NCBI GenBank assembly: GCA_015257125.1
Contig: JABZKU010000001.1
Span: 62,001 to 126,000 of the forward strand
Source: Prevotellaceae bacterium
GTDB lineage: Bacteria; Bacteroidota; Bacteroidia; Bacteroidales; Bacteroidaceae
DNA: 64,000 nucleotides
Direction: 5' to 3'
Shown: in pieces, positions 42,767 through 50,981 of the stretch
Layout: each line of letters begins with the position of its first letter
Position numbering within the stretch: the stretch's first letter is position 1
The notes under the pieces: model-generated
Told to the model about the DNA's origin: nothing
Databases searched by the model: none
What the model saw: the letters and a program-made list of their open reading frames with translations, nothing else
Program-made: the position numbers and the translations under genes

Positions 42767-43231
42767 ATGAGTTTTCCTAATTTGAATTTACCGCCGATCA
42801 CGTTGCGAACGCGTCCCGGTGCCAACGGTCGGCCGACGGTGTGGGATGTGCTTCGCCGGAGGTATGTGACGCTCACCGCCGAAGAGTGGGTGCGGCAACA
42901 CTTCGTGCATTATTTGATTGCGGAGTGTGGCTACCCTGCCGGTTTGTTGGCGAATGAAATTGCTCTCGATGTCGGCGGAGTGCGCAGGCGCTGTGACACG
43001 GTGCTCTTTGCGCGCGAAGGGGCTCGCCCGAGAGTCATCGTGGAGTACAAGGCACCGCAGGTGCCCATCACGCAGGAGGTGTTCAATCAGATCCAGAGTT
43101 ACAATAGCGTGCTGAAGGCTGATTACTTGATCGTGAGTAATGGGCTGCTGCATTATTGTTGTCGCATGGATTATGAAGGAGATCGGGTGATTTTCCTCCG
43201 TGAGATCCCGCGTTTTGAGGAGTTGGTATAA
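42767..43231 (+). CDS. HsdR-N-terminal-like (restriction-endonuclease-fold) protein
   Basis: I start at ATG 42767 (MSFPNLNLPPITLRTRPGAN). The 154-residue protein has the PD-(D/E)xK-type core of HSDR_N_2 proteins: EEWVRQHFVHYLIAECGYPA, RRCDTVLFAREGARPRVIVE and YKAPQVPITQEVFNQI (E-x-K motif). Such short proteins occur widely in Bacteroidota outside restriction systems; I recall them next to holA, here separated from it by 2.5 kb. The biological role is unknown. Confidence 0.78.
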   Translation: MSFPNLNLPPITLRTRPGANGRPTVWDVLRRRYVTLTAEEWVRQHFVHYLIAECGYPAGLLANEIALDVGGVRRRCDTVLFAREGARPRVIVEYKAPQVPITQEVFNQIQSYNSVLKADYLIVSNGLLHYCCRMDYEGDRVIFLREIPRFEELV

Positions 43232-43342
43232 TAATATATATAGGGCGTTGGTTTTCTGGGCAGTTGGCGCGTAGAAGAGAGGGTGGTTGAGGTTGGTTGA
43301 TCTATTTTGTAAGTGAGGGATACGTATTTTTCGAGCTGAATG

Positions 43343-43374
43343 TTTGATTTTCTCGAAACTTCATTCTAATTTTG
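43343..43374 (+). promoter_or_regulatory. Bacteroidota-type promoter of the SemiSWEET gene
   Basis: TTTG (43343-43346), 20 nt, then TAATTTTG (43367-43374). Predicted start near 43380, about 70 nt before the ATG. Confidence 0.75.
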
Positions 43375-43451
43375 CCCCCGATTAATTACATAAAACAAAC
43401 GCGCTGAAGCCGTTCGGCGGCAGCGGCGTCAACACAGAAAACTAACAAAAG

Positions 43452-43724
43452 ATGGACAAAGCGAAATTCGAACGCGTGATGGGCATCATTGGCACCATCA
43501 CAGCCGTACTGATGTATGTGTTTTACATCAACACGATCAACAATTACCTGAACGCTGCCCCCGGCACGCAGAAAGACTGGTTGCAGCCGGCCATGGCCTG
43601 CATCAACTGCTGCATCTGGGTCGCCTATGGTCTGTTTAAGGAGCGCCGTGACTGGCCCGTTGCTATCGCCAACGCCCCAGGTATTGTCTTTGGTGGTGTG
43701 ACAGCTATCATCGCTTTGATGTAA
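43452..43724 (+). CDS. SemiSWEET family sugar transporter
   Basis: A 90-residue protein with three membrane segments (RVMGIIGTITAVLMYVFYIN, AMACINCCIWVAYGLF, VAIANAPGIVFGGVTAIIAL), the size and PQ-loop-like arrangement of SemiSWEETs. These work as dimers and let sugars pass the inner membrane by facilitated diffusion. It has its own promoter and is followed by an FKBP gene. Confidence 0.82.
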   Translation: MDKAKFERVMGIIGTITAVLMYVFYINTINNYLNAAPGTQKDWLQPAMACINCCIWVAYGLFKERRDWPVAIANAPGIVFGGVTAIIALM

Positions 43725-43770
43725 GGTTGCTACGGCGCGCTGTTTCTTTCCCCATTTATCCTAATTCATC

Positions 43771-44331
43771 ATGTCGGACAATCAGAAATCGCCCTCTAAT
43801 TCCCCCCAAAAGCCCGCTCGCCGTGGTTTGTTCGTCTTTTTTGCCGCCTTGGCTGTCGTTGTAGTGGCAGCAGGTAGCTATTGGCAATATCGTCACACTG
43901 AAGAAATTCCTGCTTCGACAACTTCCGAAGATTCTCTCGTTGCGAAAAACCGAGAGGCCGGTGAGGCTTTCTTGGCGCAGAAGGCGAAAGAATCGGGCGT
44001 ACAAACGCTGGGAGGCGGTTTGCTCTACAAAGTGCTGAAATCCGGTAGCGGACAATCGCCCACGGCTTCGAGCACCGTGGTGGTGGATTATGAAGGACGA
44101 CTGATCGACGGCACGGTGTTTGACAGCAGTTATCGCCGCGGAGAGTCGGCAGAGTTTCCCGTCAATGGCGTGATTCAAGGCTGGCAAATTGCCCTCAAAG
44201 CGATGAAGCCCGGCGACGAATGGGAACTTTACATTCCGGCCTACTTGGCTTATGGCGAAAATGGGTCGGGAAGCAACATTCCCCCTGCGTCTGCCTTGGT
44301 CTTCAAAGTCGCTTTGCACAGCGTGAAGTAA
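43771..44331 (+). CDS. membrane-anchored FKBP-type peptidyl-prolyl isomerase
   Basis: A 186-residue protein. Residues 20-40 (LFVFFAALAVVVVAAGSYW) form a signal anchor; the FKBP domain spans about 85-186 with VVVDYEGRLIDGTVFDSSYR, FPVNGVIQGWQIALKAMKPG and IPAYLAYGENGSGSNIPPAS. It should act in the periplasm on secreted or outer-membrane proteins. Confidence 0.9.
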   Translation: MSDNQKSPSNSPQKPARRGLFVFFAALAVVVVAAGSYWQYRHTEEIPASTTSEDSLVAKNREAGEAFLAQKAKESGVQTLGGGLLYKVLKSGSGQSPTASSTVVVDYEGRLIDGTVFDSSYRRGESAEFPVNGVIQGWQIALKAMKPGDEWELYIPAYLAYGENGSGSNIPPASALVFKVALHSVK

Positions 44332-44430
44332 GCGCACCCTATTGAAAATTCCTTTTATTCTTGTCTCGCAAGTGAAGTCACTGATCAGAATGGACTTCGA
44401 TTGAGAGACTTTTTCTAACTATTTATTACA

Positions 44431-45069
44431 ATGACGCCAATAGATTATGCGGAGATAGCGCTCAAGTTTTTGCTCGGTCTCCTTTCGATGGTGATGGTCA
44501 TCAATTTCACGGGAAAAGGTAACCTTGCTCCCACGAGTGCGATGGAACAGATCATGAATTACGTGCTCGGTGGAATCATCGGTGGTGTGATTTATAGTCG
44601 CGATTTGCACCTTTGGCAGTTTGCCATTGTGTTGTTTATTTGGTTTTCGCTCGTCTATATGTTACGCCGCCTGAAGGCACGAAGTCACTTTATGCAGCGC
44701 ATTCTTGACGGCAGCCCGACGGTGGTGATCGTCAATGGCGAAGTGGATGTCGCGGCGTGCAAGAAGGCCAAAATCACGGCGCACGAATTGACCTTTAAGT
44801 TGCGTATGCACAACATCTTCAACATCCGCAAGGTGAAACGCGCCGTGGTGGAGCAGAATGGACAGTTGCTCGTGGTGATGGCCGGTGAGGAGAATTTGAA
44901 ATACCCCTTGCTCACCGACGGCTCCGTGAAAACCACGGTATTGGAAGCCATCGACAAAGACGAAGCGTGGTTGCGCGCAGAATTGGCGAAGATGGGCTAT
45001 TCAGATCCCTCCAAATTGTTCTTGGTCGATTACTTGGGCGGGCAATTAGTGGTGACGCCTAATGCTTAA
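44431..45069 (+). CDS. DUF421 (YetF-like) membrane protein
   Basis: A 212-residue protein with three N-terminal membrane segments (ALKFLLGLLSMVMVINFTG, MNYVLGGIIGGVIY, WQFAIVLFIWFSLVYMLR) and a soluble part starting DGSPTVVIVNGEVDV, matching the DUF421 layout. The family has no settled function; a role in spore or envelope biology is known only in Gram-positives. Confidence 0.85.
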   Translation: MTPIDYAEIALKFLLGLLSMVMVINFTGKGNLAPTSAMEQIMNYVLGGIIGGVIYSRDLHLWQFAIVLFIWFSLVYMLRRLKARSHFMQRILDGSPTVVIVNGEVDVAACKKAKITAHELTFKLRMHNIFNIRKVKRAVVEQNGQLLVVMAGEENLKYPLLTDGSVKTTVLEAIDKDEAWLRAELAKMGYSDPSKLFLVDYLGGQLVVTPNA

Positions 45070-45146
45070 AAACCAGGAGCAGAGCTCGATATTCGCCTTA
45101 AAATCCTTATAACTTATGTCTTAGGTGCGAAAAATGCTATTCTTTC

Positions 45147-45177
45147 TTGGCAGAATGAACGGAATAGTCTATATTTG
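45147..45177 (+). promoter_or_regulatory. promoter of the trp leader
   Basis: TTG (45147-45149), 20 nt, then TATATTTG (45170-45177). Predicted start near 45184, 20 nt before the leader ATG. Confidence 0.75.
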
Positions 45178-45204
45178 CAGCAACCAATTTCAATTCAGAT
45201 TTCA

Positions 45205-45267
45205 ATGGTTCATTTGGTAAGCGCAAATCGTTGGTGGCACAACTCAGGATTTTTAATCGTGGGTTGA
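45205..45267 (+). CDS. trpL: trp leader peptide with tandem Trp codons
   Basis: A 20-codon ORF (MVHLVSANRWWHNSG…) with adjacent TGG TGG codons at 45232-45237. It lies between a good promoter and an intrinsic terminator, upstream of trpB. Its stop codon TGA (45265-45267) is the start of a segment TGACATCTC (45265-45273) that can pair with GAGA/TGTCG inside the terminator's left arm (45307-45317, CC bulged). A ribosome stalled at the Trp codons would leave that segment free; one that reaches the stop would cover it. This is the logic of a leader-peptide attenuator. Confidence 0.7.
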   Translation: MVHLVSANRWWHNSGFLIVG

Positions 45268-45305
45268 CATCTCGTGTACGTTTATTGAAGACCATAAGGA
45301 GTATA

Positions 45306-45343
45306 AGAGACCTGTCGTGACTCACGGCAGGTCTCTTTTTTTC
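45306..45343 (+). terminator. trp attenuator terminator
   Basis: AGAGACCTGTCGTGA with TCACGGCAGGTCTCT, a 15-bp near-perfect stem with one G-T pair and a minimal loop, followed by seven Ts. It is 300 nt upstream of trpB and 240 nt after the DUF421 gene, so it can serve as the attenuator of trpB. Confidence 0.8.
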
Positions 45344-45639
45344 GTATCCCTACGACAAGGCGCTTTTTGCGGCCGGTACCACTGCGAGGTGCTTGAGTTG
45401 GGGCGAAAAAGGTGGCCGTTTTCTACCCGTTGTTCGGCGTAGTTGCTTGTTGCGCAAGCATTTTCCGCGTGTCGGCAGCGAGAAAGGGGTTGTACAATCC
45501 AATTTTCTCCCACTCGTTCGGCGTAGGTGGCTGTAGATCAGTCGGTTTGTGCAGATTCACGGCCGGCAACCGGCAACGTACTCCCCATTCTTGGTCCCCG
45601 AAGAGTGCATTTCGGCGCTCCCCTCAACATTTCCGACTT

Positions 45640-46836
45640 ATGAATCCGTATCAGATAGATCAAAATGGTTTTTACGGCGCGTTTGGCGGCGCCTATGTGC
45701 CCGAACAACTCCATGCCGTATTGCAAGAACTGCAGTCGCAGTATCGTGACATCATCGAAAGTCCCGCATTCCAGCGAGAGTTCCACACCTTGTTGCGCGA
45801 TTACGTCGGTCGCCCGAGTCCTTTGTATCATGCTCGCCGCTTGAGCGAAAAATACGGGTGCAAACTCTACCTCAAACGTGAAGACCTCAACCACACCGGT
45901 GCGCACAAAATCAACAACGCCCTCGGGCAGATTCTCATCGCCCGCCACATGGGCAAGCGGCGCATCGTGGCCGAGACCGGCGCCGGCCAGCACGGTGTGG
46001 CCACCGCCACGGCTTGTGCCTTGATGGGCATGGAGTGCATTGTCTTTATGGGCGCGCTCGACATCGAACGCCAGCGCGTCAATGTGGAACGCATGCGCAT
46101 GCTCGGCGCAGAAGTCCGTGCCGCGCAGTCCGGCAGTCAAACCCTCACCGATGCCGTGAACGAAGCCTTGGCTTATTGGAGCGCCTCTGCCGACGACACG
46201 TTCTATCTCCTCGGTTCGGCCGTCGGCCCGCATCCCTACCCCGACATGGTGGCGCGTTTGCAAAGCGTAATCAGCGCCGAGATCAAAGCGCAGTTGCTCG
46301 AAAAAGAGGGACGCGACTACCCCGACCACCTCATTGCCTGCATCGGCGGCGGCTCCAATGCCGCCGGCACCATCTATCATTATCTGGACGACGAGCGCGT
46401 AGGCATTGTCCTCGCAGAAGCCGGTGGCGAAGGCGCACAAACCGGCAAAACTGCCGCCACCCTCACCGTCGGTAGCCCCGATGTACTGCACGGCAGTCGC
46501 ACCCTTGTGATCAAAGACGAGCAAGGCGAAGTGGCCGAACCCTATTCCATTTCGGCCGGTTTGGACTACCCCGGCATCGGCCCCCTCTTTGCCCATCTCA
46601 TCACCGAAGGGCGCATACAAGTCGAGGCCATCACCGACCGCGAAGCACTCACAGCGGCCTTCGAACTCTCGCGCTCCGAAGGCATCATCCCCGCGCTTGA
46701 GAGCAGTCATGCGCTGGCCGTGCTCTCCAAACTCACGTTTCGTCCCGATGAAGTCGTGGTACTCACCGTGAGCGGCCGCGGCGACAAGGATCTCGAAACC
46801 TATTTGTCGCACAAAGCAGAAATTTTGGGCGAATGA
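45640..46836 (+). CDS. trpB: tryptophan synthase beta chain
   Basis: I start at ATG 45640 (MNPYQIDQNGFYGAFGGAYV). The 398-residue PLP enzyme has the lysine in LNHTGAHKINNALGQ (Lys90), ETGAGQHGVATATACALMGM and the phosphate-binding CIGGGSNAAG. It joins indole and serine to make tryptophan. No trpA, trpC, trpD, trpE or trpF is next to it, so it may salvage indole, unless the other genes lie elsewhere. It is preceded by the leader at 45147-45343 and overlaps the next gene by 4 nt. Confidence 0.95.
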   Translation: MNPYQIDQNGFYGAFGGAYVPEQLHAVLQELQSQYRDIIESPAFQREFHTLLRDYVGRPSPLYHARRLSEKYGCKLYLKREDLNHTGAHKINNALGQILIARHMGKRRIVAETGAGQHGVATATACALMGMECIVFMGALDIERQRVNVERMRMLGAEVRAAQSGSQTLTDAVNEALAYWSASADDTFYLLGSAVGPHPYPDMVARLQSVISAEIKAQLLEKEGRDYPDHLIACIGGGSNAAGTIYHYLDDERVGIVLAEAGGEGAQTGKTAATLTVGSPDVLHGSRTLVIKDEQGEVAEPYSISAGLDYPGIGPLFAHLITEGRIQVEAITDREALTAAFELSRSEGIIPALESSHALAVLSKLTFRPDEVVVLTVSGRGDKDLETYLSHKAEILGE

Positions 46837-47492
46837 GTGCAGCGGCATTGAAAAACGAGGACTTGGTCGTTTCATCATCGCGGGCACGGAGTGCCGCACA
46901 GGACGTGCTGATCGTCGATTGTCACGACTCTTTTGTCTACAATTTGGTACAACTCGTGCGTGAGTGCGGCGCTGTGCCGCATTTGGTGTCGTGCGACGAA
47001 GTGGAAGTCGCAAGTGTCGATCGCTACGACCGCGTCTTGTTGTCGCCCGGCCCGGGACTTCCCTGCGAAGCCGGTCGGTTGTTCGACGTTGTGCGGCGGG
47101 CTTCGGGGCGCATCCCCATGCTCGGTGTGTGTCTCGGCCTGCAAGCCATTGCCGAAGTCTTCGGCGGACGCTTGCGCCAACTCGCCGAAGTGTACCACGG
47201 CATCGCCTCCCCGTGCTGGATCACGGCCGATGACGAACTTTTCTCCGGCTTGGAAAATCCCTTTGTCGTGGGGCGTTATCATTCGTGGGTGGTCGATCGC
47301 ACCGGTCTGCCCGCTTGTTTGGAAATCACCGCGCAGTCGCCCGACGGCGAAATCATGGCTTTGCGTCATCGCACGTTGGATGTGCGCGGCGTGCAGTTTC
47401 ATCCCGAGAGCATCCTGACCCCAACTGGGCGCGAACTGATGGCGAATTGGCTGCGAGCGGGTGAAGTTTCGGTGCTGTCGACCGAAGATTGA
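46833..47492 (+). CDS. class I glutamine amidotransferase (anthranilate/aminodeoxychorismate synthase component II type)
   Basis: A 219-residue amidotransferase with the catalytic Cys100 in MLGVCLGLQAIAEVFGG, LLSPGPGLP for the oxyanion area, and GVQFHPES with the His-Glu pair. This is the TrpG/PabA type that supplies ammonia to a chorismate-using synthase. Motifs cannot tell TrpG from PabA. It is translationally coupled to trpB (ATGA). The first 24 residues are an extension not usual in the family, so a later start is possible. Confidence 0.82.
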   Translation: MSAAALKNEDLVVSSSRARSAAQDVLIVDCHDSFVYNLVQLVRECGAVPHLVSCDEVEVASVDRYDRVLLSPGPGLPCEAGRLFDVVRRASGRIPMLGVCLGLQAIAEVFGGRLRQLAEVYHGIASPCWITADDELFSGLENPFVVGRYHSWVVDRTGLPACLEITAQSPDGEIMALRHRTLDVRGVQFHPESILTPTGRELMANWLRAGEVSVLSTED

Positions 47493-47538
47493 AGTGCGCA
47501 ACGGCAACGGCTGTCGGTGCTTCCTCCGTAGTAGACTG

Positions 47539-47584
47539 AAATGCCGTGTCGACATCCCGAAGATAAGGGGGCGACACGGCATTT
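47539..47584 (+). terminator. terminator of the trpB operon
   Basis: A perfect 13-bp stem, AAATGCCGTGTCG with CGACACGGCATTT and a 20-nt loop, ending in TTTCG. Confidence 0.7.
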
Positions 47585-47685
47585 CGTGTGGAGTTTTCGC
47601 GCAAGTGAGCGCGACTCGCTTTTTTTTCGTATTTTCGTGCTCACATTTCCGCGATGTTTTCCATCGTTTTCCCCCACAGCAGTTT

Positions 47686-48237
47686 ATGAAATACCTCATT
47701 GTTTCCGACATACACGGCTCGATCACTGCGCTCGATGCCGTTTTGGCGCATTATGAGCAGATGGGCTGCGACATGCTCCTCTTGCTCGGCGATTTGCTCA
47801 ACTACGGCCCTCGCAACGGTCTCGCCCCCGGTCTCGATGCTCCCAGCGTGGCGGCGCGACTCAACGCCATGGCCGACCACATTGTGTGTGTGCGCGGTAA
47901 TTGCGACAGCGAAGTCGATCAAATGCTCCTCGATTTCTCCATCACCGAGACCTGCGCGCATCTCATCGACAACGGTCGGCACATCGTTCTCACCCACGGC
48001 CACGTCTATGGGGAGCAATGTCCGCCGCGTGGGCGTATTGATCTCTTGTGTCAAGGCCATACGCACCTGCCCCACATCACGCGCCACCCCGACGGCACCG
48101 CCGCGCTCAACACCGGCAGTCCCACCTTCCCCAAAGGCGGAAATCCCCCCACTTTTGCCACCTACGACGATGGTCTCGTGAGCCTTTGGCAGCTCGACGG
48201 CACCTTGCTCGACAGTTATCAACTCCCCCACGCCTAA
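47686..48237 (+). CDS. yfcE: YfcE-type metallophosphoesterase
   Basis: I start at ATG 47686 (MKYLIVSDIHGSITALDAVL). The 183-residue protein has the two-metal phosphodiesterase motifs: SDIHG, LLLGDLLNYGPRN, VRGNCDSEVD, LTHGHVYG and CQGHTHLP. E. coli YfcE is a phosphodiesterase on model substrates. It shares one base with the next gene. Confidence 0.88.
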   Translation: MKYLIVSDIHGSITALDAVLAHYEQMGCDMLLLLGDLLNYGPRNGLAPGLDAPSVAARLNAMADHIVCVRGNCDSEVDQMLLDFSITETCAHLIDNGRHIVLTHGHVYGEQCPPRGRIDLLCQGHTHLPHITRHPDGTAALNTGSPTFPKGGNPPTFATYDDGLVSLWQLDGTLLDSYQLPHA

Positions 48238-49076
48238 TGTCACAGACGCTTATTTCCCCCTTCCGCCTGATCGCCTTAGATCTCGACGGCACGCTCACGA
48301 ATTCCGACAAAGTCATCACGCCCCACACCTTCGAAGTGCTGATGCGCGCCCAAGCCGCCGGCGTGCGCCTCGTGCTCTGTTCCGGACGCCCCACCTATGG
48401 CATCGCCGCCCTCGCCCGTCAGCTGAAACTCGAAGAGAACGGCGGTTTCGTGCTCTCGTGTAACGGGGCCAACATCATCGATTGGACCACCGGCGAACTC
48501 CTTTTCTGTCAACCCCTTGAGGCGCGATTCCTGCCGCAGTTGTTGGAGTTGGCCGAAGCCCACGGCTTGCCGTTACTCACCTATCGTGATGACTGTATCC
48601 TCGCCACGCGCAATGATTCGGTCTATCTCGACGAGGAAGCTCGCATCAATCAAATGCCCGTTGAGGTCACGACCGATTTCATCGCCGAGGCTTCGCGTCT
48701 CGAAGGCGGTGCGCCGAAGTGCTTGATCCCCGGCGATCCCGAATTGCTGGTAGAGTTGGAAGAAAAGATGAAGACGATCTTCGGCGATACGTTGTCTATT
48801 TCGCGCTCCGCGCCGTTCTTCCTCGAAATCATGGCGCCCGGTGTGGGCAAAGACCACTCTTTGGCGCGCTTGTTGGCGCAGCTCGATCTGTCGCGCGAAC
48901 AACTCATCGCCTTTGGCGACGGTTTCAACGATCTCACCATGTTGCGTTTCGCCGGCATGGGCGTGGCGATGGCCAATGCTGCCGAGGAAGTGAAGGCGGT
49001 GGCCGATTTTGTCACGCTGTCCAACGACGAAGACGGCGTTGGACACGCCGTCGAGCAGTGGGTGCTCAACGTTTAG
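48237..49076 (+). CDS. Cof-type HAD-IIB phosphatase
   Basis: I start at ATG 48237 (MSQTLISPFRLIALDLDGTL), overlapping the yfcE stop. The 279-residue protein has motif I DLDGTLTNSDK, motif II CSGRPTYG, motif III Lys in VGKDHSLARL and motif IV FGDGFNDLTML, with the large alpha/beta cap of subclass IIB. These are broad sugar- or nucleotide-phosphatases. Confidence 0.88.
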   Translation: MSQTLISPFRLIALDLDGTLTNSDKVITPHTFEVLMRAQAAGVRLVLCSGRPTYGIAALARQLKLEENGGFVLSCNGANIIDWTTGELLFCQPLEARFLPQLLELAEAHGLPLLTYRDDCILATRNDSVYLDEEARINQMPVEVTTDFIAEASRLEGGAPKCLIPGDPELLVELEEKMKTIFGDTLSISRSAPFFLEIMAPGVGKDHSLARLLAQLDLSREQLIAFGDGFNDLTMLRFAGMGVAMANAAEEVKAVADFVTLSNDEDGVGHAVEQWVLNV

Positions 49077-49138
49077 CGGCATCTTGCGCAGGGGCGCTCT
49101 TTCCTGCGCCCCCCTCCCCAAAAAAGCGAACACAAAAG

Positions 49139-49184
49139 AAAAGCGTTTCGCCACTCGTTCCAGAGTGGCGAAACGCTTTTTTCG
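49139..49184 (+). terminator. strong intrinsic terminator
   Basis: AAAGCGTTTCGCCACTC with GAGTGGCGAAACGCTTT, a 17-bp perfect stem followed by TTTTT. The remaining bases to 49450 contain no readable gene. Confidence 0.85.
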
Positions 49185-49450
49185 TATGGTCGAGTAGAAG
49201 AAGGGCGGAAAAATGGACTTCTTTTCGCGAAAAGTTGGGAAGAAATGCGCGAAAGTCCCCTTGTTTTCTCGGCAAGGCGGCCGCTTTTTCTTCATGGTGC
49301 GCCGAGCGTGTTCACCCATGGAGGAAAGTTGAGGGGAAAGGGCGCGGCAGTTGGCCGAAATGAGCGGTGTCGTTTCCCGAAATGTGCGAGAAGTGGGCGA
49401 GAGGGCGGAGCCTGTGGGTGAAGAACGAGAGTGGGTGCCGTAAGATCGGC

Positions 49451-50167
49451 TCAAAGCCACTCGCGCAGTTCGTCGAGGCGGTGCACCTCGCGGGTGGGTG
49501 CCGTGGGGGCGGTGAAGCTTTCGGGATGGCGGTTGAAAAAGGCCGTGTCGATGCCTACATTCATCGCGCCGACGATATCGGTCGAGAAATTGTCGCCGAT
49601 CATCAGCGTGTGGGCGCGGTTGGCTTTCGTCTGCGCGAAGGCGAAATCGAAAAATCGCTGCGAGGGTTTGTTCGCACCGGCCTCATCGCTCAGCACCACC
49701 GTGTCGAAATGATGGCGCATGCCCGCGGCTTCGATTTTGCGGTGCTGCACTTCGGCGAAGCCGTTGCTGCAAATGTGCAGGCGGTAGCCGCGCGTGCGCA
49801 GATGGTCGAGCAGTTCGTGCGCGCCGTCCACGACGCCGGGCTTGGTGCTGCAGAGTTCGAGAAACGCGTCGCTCATTTTCAGGCAATAGTGTGTCGAAGT
49901 GTCGCAGTTGTCGCCCTCGGCGAGCGGCAGGCGGAAGCGTTCGACGATCAGGGTGTCGCGATCGATTTCACCGTGCGAGTATTGCATCCAAAGTGCTTCG
50001 TTGGTGCTCCAATAGGAGCGCGAAAACGTTTCGAACGAGGGGAAGTGTTGCGCCAAATCGTAGTGGTCGTAGAGTTCGCGCAGGGCCAGCGACGAATTGC
50101 CGTGCGTGTCATAGAGTGTGTCGTCGAAATCGATGAACAAATCGGTATAGGGAAGCGTCGGGGTCAT
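49451..50167 (-). CDS. YjjG-type noncanonical pyrimidine nucleotidase (HAD)
   Basis: I start at ATG 50167 (MTPTLPYTDLFIDFDDTLYD), giving 238 residues. Motifs are DFDDTLYDT, ICSNGFAEVQ and IGDNFSTDIVGAMN, and the helical cap and FFNRHPE end fit YjjG. Such enzymes remove phosphate from damaged pyrimidine nucleotides. It is the last gene of a short minus-strand run. Confidence 0.87.
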   Translation of the reverse strand: MTPTLPYTDLFIDFDDTLYDTHGNSSLALRELYDHYDLAQHFPSFETFSRSYWSTNEALWMQYSHGEIDRDTLIVERFRLPLAEGDNCDTSTHYCLKMSDAFLELCSTKPGVVDGAHELLDHLRTRGYRLHICSNGFAEVQHRKIEAAGMRHHFDTVVLSDEAGANKPSQRFFDFAFAQTKANRAHTLMIGDNFSTDIVGAMNVGIDTAFFNRHPESFTAPTAPTREVHRLDELREWL

Positions 50168-50259
50168 GGGGTAAGCAGGGGGCGTGTGAGGGTGATGCCA
50201 GGAAGGGCAGTGCAAGGGGAGAATTGATGAGGAGAAGCGGTGTGGGCGAGTTGCAGATT

Positions 50260-50910
50260 TTAGTCGAAGAGCAAGCGATAGAATTCCGCTTTCTTGTCGA
50301 GAGCCAAGGGATAGGCTCGCGATGAGGAGGGCATGCGCCAGAAGTCGATGTCGCGACCCAGCGCGTGTGTGTCGGCCGGGCAGTGCACGAAGGTGCCGAT
50401 CTTGGGAAGTTGCTTCACGCCGAGGGTGTCGCAGAGCACCTTGCCCGCCAGTCCGCCCGTGGTGACGATGCGGTTGCAGTGGGGCATGGGGGCGAGCAGC
50501 GAAGAGATGTCAGTGGCTTCGACCACCTCGAGGAAGGCGTCGGAAGCATTGCCCTTGAGGCGTCGAATGCGTCGGGCGGTGTCGAAAAAGGCCAATCCTT
50601 CTTCGGCGGCAAAGCGACGAATGGCGGCTTCGTCGAAACGTTTTTCGTCGGCGATCACGAAATGTTGGCGGTCGTCGAAGAAGAGGTGGCCCATGATGCG
50701 CCAGAAATCGTTGATGAAGTTGGGGTAATAGAAGTGCATGCACCAACGATTTTCGGTAGGAGGGAAACTGCCGAGAAAGAGCATGCGTCCGTTTTCTGGC
50801 AGGAAGGGGGTGAAGGGGTGCGACTCGATGGGCAGTTCGTTTTGAGCTGCGAGTGCATCGGGCGAAGCGGTGGAAGGCATGGCGCTTGGGGCGGTGGAAG
50901 AGGAGGACAT
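50260..50910 (-). CDS. uracil-DNA-glycosylase-fold protein
   Basis: A 216-residue protein; the start could also be the ATG at 50880. The core shows ENGRMLFLGSFPPTENRWCM (the family's G-x-x-P loop), FYYPNFINDFWRIMGHLF and VTTGGLAGKVLCDTLGVK, consistent with MUG-like UDG proteins. The H-x-x-S region reads FWRMPSSSRAY. It likely excises a damaged base, but the substrate is unknown. Confidence 0.75.
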   Translation of the reverse strand: MSSSSTAPSAMPSTASPDALAAQNELPIESHPFTPFLPENGRMLFLGSFPPTENRWCMHFYYPNFINDFWRIMGHLFFDDRQHFVIADEKRFDEAAIRRFAAEEGLAFFDTARRIRRLKGNASDAFLEVVEATDISSLLAPMPHCNRIVTTGGLAGKVLCDTLGVKQLPKIGTFVHCPADTHALGRDIDFWRMPSSSRAYPLALDKKAEFYRLLFD

Positions 50911-50981
50911 AGAGAGGGAAAAGGAGGCGGTGGAGCAAAGGGAGCGGACCGAGTGGCGCACACGGTGTGACGGCGATGGGC

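Noticed and set aside
45137..45325. 62-codon minus-strand ORF in the trp leader region
   Set aside because: It runs through the terminator stem and lacks a promoter; the plus-strand leader with WW codons explains the sequence better.
45538..47013. 491-codon minus-strand ORF
   Set aside because: Antisense to trpB; no recognisable motif and no start context.
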